Below, piece after piece: positions 1 through 11,443 of a DNA stretch of 64,000 nt. The DNA lies in contig NC_086364.1 of the NCBI RefSeq assembly GCF_036324505.1, positions 20,136,648-20,200,647 of the forward strand, read 5' to 3'. Under the pieces are notes generated by a model that worked only from the letters and a program-made list of their open reading frames with translations, did no database searches and was not told the origin of the DNA. How positions within the stretch are numbered: the first letter of the stretch is position 1; the number at the start of each line of letters is the position of its first letter. The DNA is from Eleginops maclovinus. Lineage: Eukaryota > Chordata > Actinopteri > Perciformes > Eleginopidae. The translations under genes and the position numbers were made by a program.

Positions 1-671
1 TTCCCACAGGTCTGCATAATAATTAGCCACGTGCTTCTGTTCATTTTAGGATTGTATGGGTTTCAGTCAATTGTAGCATTTAATTTTGACAGCAGTTGGA
101 TTGATAAAAGTACGTCAGCCTCAGTTGTGTTGTAAGCAAAATGCTAATGTCAGCATGCTAACATATTCACAATGAAAATGCAGTTTGATGTTTAGCAGTT
201 GTAACGTTAACCATGTTAGCATAGTAGCACTACAGAGTAAAGCTCAGCTGATCAATCATTGCCAGTGTTTTGTCATTAGTTAAAGTATTGTATACACTTA
301 AATTAGGATTCAAAATTCAATCTGAAATAGCAACATTTCCATCCATGCTAGCAGCATGGCTAAAAAATTTGCAATTTTATGGTGACCATTTTTTTTGTCA
401 CCATAAAATTAAAGGTTGTCATGCAAAGGTTGATGCACTGCTTACATCTGCTTCTTGTAGGTGTAACATCATGTCACTTCCCCTTCCACTCCAGTTTGCT
501 CTTAATGTTGCAGGCAATATATCTATTTTTATCTATGCATCCAATAAGGCAGTGGTTGGTTTCACAAGAGTAAATGCAGCAAAACCGATGCCGCTTTAGC
601 TAATCATTTCAGGATGTTCGTAGACTTCGCTTCTTTTGATATTGGGCTGATGTTTTTTTTAATGCTTATAG
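1..671. other. Unassigned sequence upstream of the first recognised il2rb exon
   Basis: No exon is recognised here. Bases about 130-235 have the GCTAAC/ATGCTAA-rich texture of an old dispersed fish repeat. An open frame at 270-599 shows no cytokine-receptor strand pattern and no matching splice phase into the exon at 672. This stretch is probably il2rb intron, with the D1 exons and the first half of D2 further upstream and outside the window. Confidence 0.4.
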
Positions 672-3635
672 GAGGCAATTATTCTGTTCACAACAGTGAG
701 AGAGGAAAGGATTCCTGCTGGGAAACTAAAGGGTCACTGTGAGGTCAGGGTGAGAGTCAAACCTGTTTGGTCAAACAAACCTGTTGGGTACAAAAGCCAC
801 TGGAGCAACTGGAGTCCAACGACATCCTGGATGGTGGCGACAAATGTGGTGGAAACATCAGAGAATGAAGGTACAAACACTTTGCATTTCCAGTTTTAAA
901 TCTGAAAGCTTACAGGCCTGTTGAGAAATGAATTCATTGAGTCAGATGAATGATGATGGAATATTTTAAAGAACCCTTTACACACGCTTCATCATCTCCT
1001 TAAGGTGAAGAAGGGTCAGAAAGGGCAGGTTTAAACAAGTTGTTATGGTGAGAAATTATGAATTATCCCGTCTGATTGATGTTTGTGCAGGCAAGGAGGA
1101 ACGAAATGCAGACGAGCAGCTTAAGAAAGATACTTATACCATCCAAAAAAAGCAGATTAAAGGTCCAGAAGGCAAACAGGTACAGAAGGCAAATTAATTA
1201 GAGCATATTTTTTAATTTAGGGTCATATATAGGCCTCCTTCCTTACTTGGTTGGAGAAAGGGGAGTTTGCTCTAAAGTATTTATGTCTTCCACTTTAAAG
1301 AAATAGCCATATTCAGTTGTGAGTGAGACTACAGACGGATTTCACTCAATAAGAGTAGGAATTATGTGGGGTTTAGTTTGGACATGGGCTGGTAAATGGG
1401 AACAGGTGAGAAGGAGGTCAGGCGACTGCAGGGCTAATGATGGACAGGTCCACAGGTGAAGTGGAAAACAAAATAAAACAGGAAAAATAAAAACTGAATA
1501 AAGGACATTGAAACATAACCTATGAGTCTAGGAGAATAAATAATGACTTCTACATACGTCGTTACACATTGTAAAGTCCACTCTGTGTTTCAGCTCGGCT
1601 TCTGAATCAGACCAAACTGATAATGAGGGGATTGATTTTGGGCTTCTTCCTGGGTCTCATCATTTTAGCGATGGTCGTTTACAGGAGTTGTGCGAGCAGG
1701 GGGTGAGTATAACGCTGACTTGTGCCCTTGTGTGTGTGTTTGAATCCATTGTGTCTAATCCCATTTCTACCTTTTGCCGTTTTAGGCTCCTCAAAGGGAA
1801 GCCGGTTCCAAACCCTTCCAAATACTTCCACAGTCTCCAATCTGTCCACGGAGGAAATCTAAAGGTAAAACATTGAAGGACATTAGAGTAGCACCAACCT
1901 TCGCAAAGGCAATGCAATCTTAACAAAAGTGAAATTTGACATGTGTATCCCGACCTATTATTCGAACCAATACATCATTTGTTATTTATTGGATCATGCA
2001 AAACCCTTTTATATAATTCTGCTGAGACACAATCAAAACAAAACCAACTGATTGTCTTGGGACGACAGAAAGACTTTTGTTTGTTTTGTCAATTCTCCTA
2101 ATTGGTGTACCCCAGGGCTCAGTGCTGGGACCATTTTTAATCCCCCCTAATGTTCACTCTTGGCTACACCATACATATTGTAGGCCTTACAAATGTCCCA
2201 ATGGTGGAAGAAGTATTGAGATTACATAGTTATGTGAAAGGAACAACAACACACAATGAAAATACTACACTTCAACAACAACAACAAGCTATTGTCCTTT
2301 GCATTTCGTTAATCCTCTGCCAAACAAGAAGGACCCCAATTACTCCATCCGGACCAAGGTTGAATTATAAAGATGTACAGCCATTTCTATTAGGGCTGTT
2401 TTGCGGTTGAATGGCCCGTGGCCTGTATTCAGTTAGCAGATTTGGTTCAGGTTAATAGGAAGTAAAGGCTATTACTTACTGCCAGTAAAAAGGACAGTGT
2501 CACGGGATCAGCCCGTCAAAGATCGGAACTCTTTTTTCTTTTAAACCGCAAAACCACCTGGTGTGGTTTGTCTTTAGCTTGTAATCAAACCAGCAGCAAC
2601 AGACAAACTCAAACTCAAACTTTTTTTTAAAAACTAGAGAGATTTCAGATTAGATTAGAGGTCACACTAGATTAGTTTACATCAGAATTACTTTGTTGTA
2701 CAGCACAATGGAAATTCATCTTTGCCTTCTTCAAGAACAGCTGCAATTCACCCAAACAAATGACACAACACCTGTTAAAACACAGCATTAGGCAATATAC
2801 AACAACTGCAATGCAATAAGATCTATGCATGACTAGAAATGGTAAAGTAGACATTCTTTGAGTGTACACTAAATCTCTCTTTATTTTCCCCTAGAATTGG
2901 TTGAATCCTCCGTCAGTGTCTGAGTCCTTCTTCACGGCGCAGCCTCTTGACCCCATCTCCCCGCTGGAGGTGTGTGAAAGCTGGGATGTCGTCGCTTCCA
3001 CCTCCCCCTCCTGCAGCTCCACCAGCGCCCTGCTCCACTGCAGCAGCCACCCCTTGGCCGGCTCAGGCTCCTGTGGCGTCGTTGATAAATCCTCTTCCTC
3101 CTCTTCGTCCAGCTTCTCCAACATGGGATACTTCGTTTCCAGCTCCTCCGGCAGCAGCTCGGTTCGAACTGCCCCTAACCCCGCATACTTCACCTATACG
3201 GAGGATTTTCACAACCGTCTTCACCTCACCCTCTTTCCTGCCCCGGAAACCTCTCCAAACTACGAGAGCTTAAAGGAAGAGCCGCAGAGCCCAGACTCCG
3301 GATTCAGCTTTGGAAAGGAAGATGAAGACAGCACGGAAGATCAGGAGTTCGTGGAAGAAGACGAGCTTTTTGATTATCCTCCTCCTCTTCTTACTCTCCC
3401 TCTCCACCTTCCTTTGTGGATGTGCCCCAACTTCGCTGCTACAACCCAACCAAGTCCTACTCCGATTTCCCCCGAAAACCAGCAGCAGGTGGATGAACCT
3501 GCAGCTGGGGATGATGGCAGCTGGCCTACAGCTGGCGCCATGAGCAGGTCTTCCTCCATGCCTGTAGAGCCCTGCAGAACCGGGTACATGACCCTCAAAG
3601 AGCTGCAGACAACATTCAGCAATAAATCCATCTGA
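672..3635 (+). CDS. il2rb: Interleukin-2 receptor subunit beta (3' part of the gene; 5' exons missing)
   Basis: Type I cytokine receptor chain, a single-pass plasma-membrane protein that with the common gamma chain signals for IL-2/IL-15-type cytokines through JAK1/JAK3 and STAT5. Exons seen: 672-870 (end of fibronectin-III domain D2, WSNWS box at 801-815), 1594-1702 (juxtamembrane and about 20-residue hydrophobic helix), 1786-1864 (box-1 region with PNPSKYF, close to mammalian PDPSKFF), and 2895-3635 (long tail and stop). Phases agree when 870 joins 1594. The tail keeps mammalian IL2RB landmarks in order: ISPLEV, a GYF motif, AYFTY, and a C-terminal GYMTLKEL matching the STAT5-docking tyrosine region. 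A possible 72-nt cassette exon lies at 1091-1162. Identification is strong; exons before 672 were not found. c1qtnf6 lies downstream, as in human. Confidence 0.9.
1091..1162 (+). other. il2rb: Possible in-frame cassette exon of il2rb
   Basis: It is preceded by an acceptor (tttgtgcag) and followed by a usable donor (AAAG/gtccag). The 72 nt would insert 24 lysine/glutamate-rich residues between the WSxWS module and the membrane helix without changing frame. Using the stronger-looking donor at 1180 gives 89 nt and puts a stop in the next exon. Direct splicing 870 to 1594 also works and matches the mammalian arrangement, so this exon may be alternative, poison or not real. Confidence 0.3.
2040..2145 (+). 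mobile_element. LINE reverse-transcriptase fragment
   Basis: Bases 2104-2133 read GVPQGSVLGP in one frame, the hallmark RT motif of non-LTR retrotransposons (L2, CR1, Rex types). The flanking reading frame decays quickly. It is a short fossil within the last il2rb intron. Confidence 0.65.
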
Positions 3636-5425
3636 ACACTTTTCAGAATCTGAATCTGAATCAGAATTCATTTATTTGTCATTTCCGCGAGGAAATGTAC
3701 ATTATTAGCATACAGGAGTGTAGCGTGCAGATAAAGTGAAGAGAATAGACTAACATGTTTAAAAAGTAGGCAAAAGTGACCAAATAATATGAAAGGTAGA
3801 TGTTTTAATGTATCTGGAAGATTCTCTGACTGATGGTTTATCCTAATGTGATGTGAAAGCGAGCGCCTATTGTGCATTTTGACCATTTACAAGATTTTTA
3901 CCTTTAAATTCAAAAATCATTACGAGCGACACTGGCTGACTGATCAGTGCTCTTAAGTCTAGATAAGCAACCCTCTCAAATGACATAAATACATATACAC
4001 ATAACATAAAGCTGCTTCACACTTTTGCTGTACTTGTAAAAAACATACAGTTTACTTTGCTTATGAAACATTAGTGTGCAGGAGGTTGGTATAAGATGTA
4101 AAAGCGTGTCCTTTTTATTTGACCCTCAGCAAATTGTAAAAGTTTGATGGAATATGCCTCACAAATGAAACTTGTGCCCCTTTTATATTGTACTTCTTAT
4201 ATATAGTTTTAAACAGTAGTATTCATGTTTTCATAAGCCCGCTTTTCAAATAAATTCAGGCAATTCAAGTTGAAAACATGTTCTAAAAAATCCAAAAGAA
4301 ACGGATCACTTATCTACATAACAAGCTAGAAATAGACCCTTCATTTTTCCCCTTAACATAAGTCATCTGAAGCTCCTGATTTAAGGAATGAGCTGCTAAC
4401 ACTTTTTTTTATAACAGATAAATGAAACCCTAAGGAGAGCTGTGATGTAGACTGTTTGTTTTCTTTAAGTGTATTCAGTATCAAGCATTATTTACCTGAA
4501 TTCGATTGATTTTCTGTATGTGTCTCTGGTTGAAAAAAGTGTGGACACCCCCGGTCTCTGGTATGAGTGAAGACAGGGGTTTGAGAGAAAGTCTGAAAGT
4601 ACCGGGTTTCATGAACAGCTTGACTGATATTTAGAATATAATGTGTGCGGACGGAGCCAGATATGTAAGAGCAAGTACAAATCATCTGTTTATACACATA
4701 CTGTGCTGTCTGAAACTGCTGCGATATTATCTAGCTGACATATAATGCACGTATTAAAGTGTGCGATACCTCATTGTTGAATGTGTAAAACACTGTGGGA
4801 CTCCTACAGTATTCTCCTTTCATGCATTTCAATTAGCTTTATTGTAAGTGCTATAATACTTATCAATTAGCAAAGCAAAGTAGGAAAGTAGACTTTAAAC
4901 TAAATGTTATTATCAGTTATAAATGCAGAAACAAACAAAAACATCTTCTTTTAGTTTGCTTTAACTTCAGCCGAACAAAGACGTGTGTTTTTTAAACCTC
5001 TTGAAAGCGACTTATATCATCGCAAAATATAAACCCTTCATTCCTGCAGGCAGATCTGGGATTTTGAAAGCAGTGAGAAGTGATTAAGATGTGTTTTCAT
5101 TCTGTCAATAATGACATTTTACTTTACTGAGCGTTGCTTTAGAGTCTAATTGGCTTTAAACAGTGATGTCTGTTAAAGATATAAAACTGACCAACTACAG
5201 CAACTTCTTTACGCAATTCACACATTTGTATGTTTTTACTGTCAAAAAGGCAGCTGGTTTGCCGCTGATGTGTTTGTTTTTCCATCTCATTTGTTTGTAT
5301 ATCTTATAAATGATTTCATGCTGTTTAATAAATTGAAGAAATCCCTAATTAATCACCGTGTCATTATTTCACAAACAGATTATCCTCCTGATAAAGCTAA
5401 CAATAAAGAATTGTGCGTGAATTAA
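3636..5425 (+). other. il2rb 3' UTR and following intergenic DNA
   Basis: This stretch is AT-rich with no other gene visible. Bases 3645-3715 resemble the tail of a common fish interspersed repeat (CTGAATC iterations, then a TTTATTTGTCATTT segment). Poly(A)-signal-like AATAAA words occur near 4249 and 5327, so the true 3' end of il2rb cannot be fixed from sequence alone. Confidence 0.4.
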
Positions 5426-5925
5426 CAGTGGTGGAAGAAGTACTGATATTTTTTACCTGAGTAAAAGTATATATATATATATATATATATAATATAATCA
5501 GCCCTTAAATCAGACTGTAGTCCACCTGCAGTAAATCCAGCAGCTACCCTGCAGTATACAAAGCCATTCAAACTAGCTGCACCTTTACCAGCTCTGAGAA
5601 CACTTTAATGATCAATCATTATAAAACATATCAGAGATATTATTCTGAAATGGACCAATCAAACAATGACTACTTTTACTGTCGCTACTTTAAGTACATT
5701 TAGAGGAGAGTACTTTCTACTTTCACTGACAAATAAAGAGGGTTTCATCCTCCGATTCTATCTACTGGAGGAACATTTAGAATACTTTTACTGTGACAGA
5801 GTATTCCTACACTCTGGTACTTCTACTTTACTCAAGTACAAGATCTGAGTACTTTTACTTTACTCAAGTACAAGACCTGAGTACTTCTACTTAAGTGCAA
5901 GATCTTAGTACTTTTCCCACCTCTG
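5426..5925. mobile_element. hAT-like non-autonomous element (MITE), copy 1
   Basis: It begins CAGTGGTGGAAGAAGTACT and ends near GTACTTTTCCCACCTCTG, an imperfect inverted pair. About 170 bases (5500-5670) are almost identical to the intact copy at 50136-50701. It carries a (TA)n run at about 5468-5491 and an inserted 36-base SINE tail near 5727-5762. No matching 8-bp target duplication is visible here, so its ends are less certain than in copy 2. Confidence 0.65.
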
Positions 5926-6312
5926 GGTATAGTACAAGTATCTGTACATTGCACTTAAGTAGAAGTACTTTAGTAAATGTACTTTGTTACATTACATCAC
6001 TGCTGCTTAGTAGTCCATTTGATGTTACTGTATCTTTGCTGATCTGAATCCAAAAGTAGGTTTTTTTCTAACTTTAGCTAAGATACAGAAGGATACGACA
6101 TGCATGTAACTGCACGATGAATAATTGTGTATAATATTTATTAGATTGCTCTGTAAGTCATTGAGGTCAGTGGTATTTGCTGCTGTCTCTACACTTGCAG
6201 TACATTTCCGTTGCAGTCGGTGACATGTGTGCAGAGACCAAACAAAATAAAGCTTCTGGTAGAAATGGGTCACCCTTTCACTTCCTGTGTAGCTGTAGAA
6301 TGAGGGCTGCAT

Positions 6313-6315
<3 letters not shown>

Positions 6316-6366
<51 letters not shown>

Positions 6367-6387
6367 TATGTGTGTGTGTGGGGGGGG
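6316..6387. repeat. (TG)n microsatellite with G-rich end
   Basis: About 22 uninterrupted TG units are followed by interrupted TG units and a run of seven G. Confidence 0.9.
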
Positions 6388-8764
6388 TGAGAAAGAGTGT
6401 TAGAGACAGCATGTGTGTAAAGTTTGTATGAGATGTTTACATGTCCTGTCAGGTGGTCCTGGTGGTGTGTGAGAATGAGCGTGTGTGTATTAGAGTGCGG
6501 TTTGACATTTAGCTTTGACACAACCAGCGACATCCGCTCACCTCACAGTGTGAGGTATTTAGCCACGTCAGGAAGAACAGAGATGTTGGTTTTTGTCCGT
6601 GTTTGTGCAACTCTTCTTACCATGTCAGAGCTTAACCTATTTATTATACCCAAAATATGTCAAGCCACTTCAGTCAATTACAAAAGTTAGTTTTTTGTAA
6701 AAGTAGGAGCACTAACTTGCACTGAAAGAAACTGAGAATGTGCTTTAATTAACTGTATTATGTCCACAGATTTCCCATGAATGTATTTGGAATGTTAAAA
6801 ACAATACTATTAAGTTGAACCTAATATATTTTAATTAAATGTTAAGTTATTGCTTACAACTAAACGCAGTACAGTTATGTAAAACATCTGTTCACAGAAT
6901 ACATTTAATTAAAGTCAGCATTTCTGTGTGTCAAAATCTTACTTAACTATAAACGTTTTGGCATCAAAATGTGCTTAAAGTACCAAAATGAATTAGTAAT
7001 GGACCATTTTAGAATAATACACATTAAATGACTGGATTATGATTATTATTATTGATGTGTTCATCACAGCTGGTAAAGGTTTGACATGTTTTAGTATTTC
7101 CAATTTATTTGTACACTTACAGGCACATATTGGAGTTGTATCTCCTCTACATTTATTCAATTCCTTTAGTTCAGATTATTGTCACAAAATACATTTTTAA
7201 ATAAAATATCACACATTACTTTTGGACTCAGCCCCCAGCAGTATTTAGAAGGCTTCAAATTAGCTCCACCTGCTGCAACATTAAAAGTGATATGTACAAA
7301 CAGGATTTAATCGATGCATTTAGCAAAATGAAAGAATAGAATATAAGAAAGTGGATTTCAAATACATTTAACCTCTCAATTTGTATTTCTCCTTTTTTGT
7401 AATAATTATATCTCAGTAACTCTATTCATTTTGCATATTGTTTACAATCAACGCAATAAGAAAACAGTAAAACAGAAAATTGCAGTAACACTAAGGTCTT
7501 GGGCAAAGGGGCTAGAAGTATTCAGCACTTTCAAGGAAAAGTAGTAATACCACAGTTTCAGAATGCTCCTTTAAAAGTCCTGCAGGATTGGCCCATTTCA
7601 GAATAATCCATTAGTGTTTCTCTCATCCATGCATTCCCTTTAATGCTGCGACAGGGTGGAGAATGTTTGACAGCTTTGAATTAAATACAACAAAACGTTC
7701 AAATGCATTGGTTCATTATCTTGGAGGTAAAGTAAAGCTGTCAGATGCAGGAAGTTGAACAAAAAGTCAAACAAATGCCTCTGAATTTTAGTGGCATTGA
7801 ATCAGTTATTGTTTTTAATGCAAATACTCAGAAAAGTGTGCAAATATCTTTAAATTGTGCAGATCTTCTCTGAATGTTTTAAGTGATTTTCACCATTGTT
7901 CTTGGTTATTTGTTGAGCCTCGTGCACAGGGCAATACGACAATATTAGGTCTGTGCCTCTGTTTGGATCCAGTTTTCCTTTGTTTAAATAATAAGAAGGA
8001 TCCTATGTGTCTGATAATAGACTCAGATATCTTGCATGTACTGTGTTCATTCTGCCACTAGGGGACATTAGAAAGCTGAACAACAACAAATAAGCACTCC
8101 TTTCTCTGCCTTTTGTGTCTTCAGTATAACAAAGACAACTAGCAGCTGAAATATAAACCCTGATTTGATGGACATTATCTTAATCTGCTAAATATGCAGC
8201 TGCTTTGTTTGCTCAGCTTGTTTGATTTCCTTTAGCTTGTTTGCTCTGTCAATCACAGAGGAATAGATGTAGAGAAAGAGAGACAGAGTAAATGAAACAG
8301 AGGAGCTTTAATGAAAAACAGAAGTAAAGTCTGATGAAAAACCACAGGGCTTGTTTTGGATGTAACCCGTATTGAGAGGGAGGATGTGGGGTCGGGGTGA
8401 CCGTGTTTCACCCTCTTCAAGAAACAGAAAGCCAGCCACAGCTGCACATCCTCCACAGGATTCACATGGAGCACTTTGACTGACTGTCTTCTCTTTGGGG
8501 GGGGGGGGGGGGATGAAATGCATTTATTTTATATAGAATGTACATTTTTATTGATGTTCTCGATTATACTATATATTTAAAAAGTTCCCTTTTCATTCGT
8601 AGAGAAGACTATTTAAAAAAGAGTTTTGAAAAGTAATAATAGTAATAATAATAATAATAAATAAATTAACAATAATAATTAAAACGTGCTTTAGTTTTTT
8701 TAAAAGCAATACAAATTTAAAATATAATTCAAATAACATATTAACTATTCAATAATAATAAATG

Positions 8765-8827
<63 letters not shown>

Positions 8828-9384
8828 AATAAATTAATAATAGTAATGAACATTTTCTTTTGTTTAATAAAAAAGCTAAAAATATATAATTAAAATAACA
8901 TGTTATAAATAATAATAATAAATGTAGTAAGTGTCCATTTCTGTCTGACTTTTTGGGAGGATTCAAAAAGGGACTAGGAATGTGAGAAAAAATATTTGGC
9001 ATCTTCTTGCTTCAATAAAAATAGATGTCGCTAAGAAATGTGGGTTTTTGTGAAAGTATTTCTTCCCTGATTGAATAAAATCATACATTTCAAGGAACCT
9101 GAAATAATGTTCTGGTGAAATGTCTTTTCGAAAGTTAAAGGGTCTGAATCTGCAATAAACAAGCGGTAAGTGCGTGGTTTTATTGGATATGGTGGGACGT
9201 TTTTATGCAGATATTTAGAATACCTTGCCAGACTCTGATAGTGTTGTGATTTAAATGGATGTTTTTTTATTGTGTTTTCTGAGTTTCCATCACACAGAGA
9301 TCAAAGTTAGGAACCATTCATGCATGTCTGTAATTGATTTCCAATCAGCCGTTCCCAAAATATGAGGGTATGGTCAGGCCCAAT
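6388..9384. other. AT-rich intergenic DNA with simple repeats
   Basis: No gene recognised. It contains a 16-G run (about 8497-8512), a region of TAA/ATA trinucleotide repeats (8634-8910, with the purest block at about 8768-8825), and otherwise unique AT-rich sequence up to the left end of the piggyBac element. Confidence 0.5.
8768..8825. repeat. (TAA)n microsatellite
   Basis: About 19 near-perfect AAT/TAA trinucleotide units, with shorter runs of the same unit on both sides (8634-8670 and 8905-8920). Confidence 0.9.
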
Positions 9385-9630
9385 TTAAAACCCTCTATGG
9401 GACTAATTAAGGAAATTAACTAAAAAAATTTAATGACCTTTGATTTTAAGTGTATTAAGGCCTAAAATAAATTTCCTATGCTCACTTTCCCAAATTGACC
9501 TTTGACCTTTATTTTGGGGTATCGTCATTTATAAATGACTTTGTCCCATTCGGGTATATATTTTTCCATGATTTCTTAATGTAAAAAACAATTGATTAAA
9601 TAACAATGGCTTCATTATCCATGAACACAT

Positions 9631-9636
9631 TTTATT
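9631..9636 (-). terminator. Poly(A) signal of the piggyBac transposase
   Basis: TTTATT on the + strand reads AATAAA on the transposase strand, about 80 bases after its stop codon and still inside the element. Confidence 0.55.
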
Positions 9637-9715
9637 GATAAAACACTTAAAAAATTTCATTTCAGAATGATTCTTGAACCATAATAATTAAAAAGATATA
9701 TGCAAATTTGTCCCA

Positions 9716-11443
9716 TTAGTTATGAAACTGAACCAGGCAGTTCTTTTTTGGTGTGAAGCACAGGTGAACGTCACATTTGCTGCACTTCACTCTTGTTTGC
9801 CCTGAGCAGTTGCCGTACTTGCACCTGCCTTGTTTTTCCGTATAGTATGGCCAGTGGGCAAGGCCATCTTTCCTGACCTCCTCTTGAGGGCATGATTCCC
9901 TCCTCTTAGCCATCTTTCGGGGAGTCTCCACTTGACTTGGCCGCCCCCGTTTGGCCCTTTCTGTGCCCTCTGAGCAGAGAACATCAGCAACGATTGACTT
10001 GAACTCCCTTAGACTGAGTTCCCCTCTTTGTGGCTGACCACTTGTCTCACGGTCTCGACGGTAGGGTAGCCATGAATTGACACAAATCATGTCCATGACA
10101 TGAAAAAAGATTCGAAGGTACCACTTGCGTGACCTGATCTTCGTTCGATACAGTGCTATCAGCGAATCCATCAAATCAACGCCTCCCATATGTTTGTTGT
10201 AGAATGCAACAGAAGTGGGGCATGTCACGTTGATTGTTTCTTTATTCTTTTTGTCCCATCTTTCGACCTGAGAAACTGGGTGTGCACCTGTGAAAGTGCT
10301 GAGTAGAGTAACACTGCGGTTGTCCTGCCACCTGTTAGCAATTACCTGCACCCCTTCACACATAGCAACCTTCTCCTCAAAATAGCCCCTTCCCATTTTT
10401 TTCATTTCCTTGTCTGTTTTCAAGGGACATCCTTTCAACCGGTTTGTTCTGACTGTGCCAAGGCAGTGTATACCTCTCTTTGCCATTTCTACTTCAAGAC
10501 CTATGCTAGTAAACCAGTTGTCGTGGTATAGCTTGAAGTTCTGGTATGGAGGTACTATGGATGCTACCCGCAGGACTATGTTGCTGCTTGCACCCAGGTC
10601 AGGCATTCCACTGACTGGTTGAATTTTTCCAACATGGAATTCAAAGTTGTATGCCATACCCTTGGAGTCACAAAGCACATACACCTTGTAACCCCATTTG
10701 TGGGGCTTTTTGGGGTTATAGTTTTTCAAATAACTCTTCCCTTTGAATGGGATTATTTGCTCATCAACACAGAGATGCTCTGTCAAAGGGATGCTTTTCA
10801 TAGTCTCAACTGTAAAGTCAAGAAATGGTCTGACCTTGAAGAGCCGATCTTGGCCTAGATTATGAGGGCCCTCCATAGTGTTGTCATTGAAATGGAGGTT
10901 GGCTTTGATCTGTTCCCATCTTCTCATTGGCATCACCTCAGCAATTTTGTCAATGCGAGTGTGTGTCTGCCAGCACATGCGTTGTGCAGGTACACCATAA
11001 ATGCCCATATGAAAGGCACAGCCAATGAACTGCTCCATCTCTTTCTCTGAACAATTCAGGGGTGCGTTCACATTGCTCTGTACAGAGTAGAGATTGGTCT
11101 GCTCTACAATGTGTTTGAAACACTCAGGGGAGAACATCTGCCTAAAATAATAGGTTGGGGAATGCACCCTTTCTGCTGTGGCCAGACGTATCTTCCAGGC
11201 AGGGACTGGGTAATGGGCACGGATCGCTGACTTCCACAACAACCTACGGCCTATCCCTGGTTGAAGATCCTCCTCACTGCCTGGCTCCTCATTCTCATCC
11301 TGTCCTTCATCACTACCATCTCTCTCATTGTCGCTGTCTTCCTGTTGCTCATTTCTGGGCTCCACTCTCACAACTACCTCGTCCTCATCACTGCTGGCAC
11401 TGTCCTCACTGCCCTCAGGAATAGGCATAGCTGTCCCTCTCAC
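9716..11443 (-). CDS. piggyBac transposase, 575 aa, intact
   Basis: Cut-and-paste transposase of the DDE_Tnp_1_7 family, expected to excise and insert at TTAA. An acidic N-terminus (about residues 10-60) precedes the catalytic domain. The three catalytic aspartates are visible in their usual contexts: D227 in CVDEQIIPFKG, D308 in YHDNWFTS and D423 in MGGVDLMD. The C-terminus carries a Cys-rich zinc-binding tail (residues about 538-569, CKYGNC...CSKCDVHLC). There are no internal stops, introns or frameshifts, and its length is typical of the family. It sits inside a matched pair of TIRs, so it is a resident transposon gene rather than a clear host-domesticated PGBD gene. No flanking fusion to a host exon was seen. 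Confidence 0.93.
   Translation of the reverse strand: MRGTAMPIPEGSEDSASSDEDEVVVRVEPRNEQQEDSDNERDGSDEGQDENEEPGSEEDLQPGIGRRLLWKSAIRAHYPVPAWKIRLATAERVHSPTYYFRQMFSPECFKHIVEQTNLYSVQSNVNAPLNCSEKEMEQFIGCAFHMGIYGVPAQRMCWQTHTRIDKIAEVMPMRRWEQIKANLHFNDNTMEGPHNLGQDRLFKVRPFLDFTVETMKSIPLTEHLCVDEQIIPFKGKSYLKNYNPKKPHKWGYKVYVLCDSKGMAYNFEFHVGKIQPVSGMPDLGASSNIVLRVASIVPPYQNFKLYHDNWFTSIGLEVEMAKRGIHCLGTVRTNRLKGCPLKTDKEMKKMGRGYFEEKVAMCEGVQVIANRWQDNRSVTLLSTFTGAHPVSQVERWDKKNKETINVTCPTSVAFYNKHMGGVDLMDSLIALYRTKIRSRKWYLRIFFHVMDMICVNSWLPYRRDRETSGQPQRGELSLREFKSIVADVLCSEGTERAKRGRPSQVETPRKMAKRRESCPQEEVRKDGLAHWPYYTEKQGRCKYGNCSGQTRVKCSKCDVHLCFTPKKNCLVQFHN

Noticed and set aside
270..599. 109-codon frame upstream of il2rb with a RCNIMS word reminiscent of the D2 RCNISW strand
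   Set aside because: The rest of the frame lacks receptor features, and no acceptor/donor pair links it to the exon at 672.
9716..11443. Possibility that the piggyBac frame is a domesticated host PGBD gene
   Set aside because: It lies within matched perfect TIRs and TTAA sites with no host exons joined, which fits a resident transposon better.
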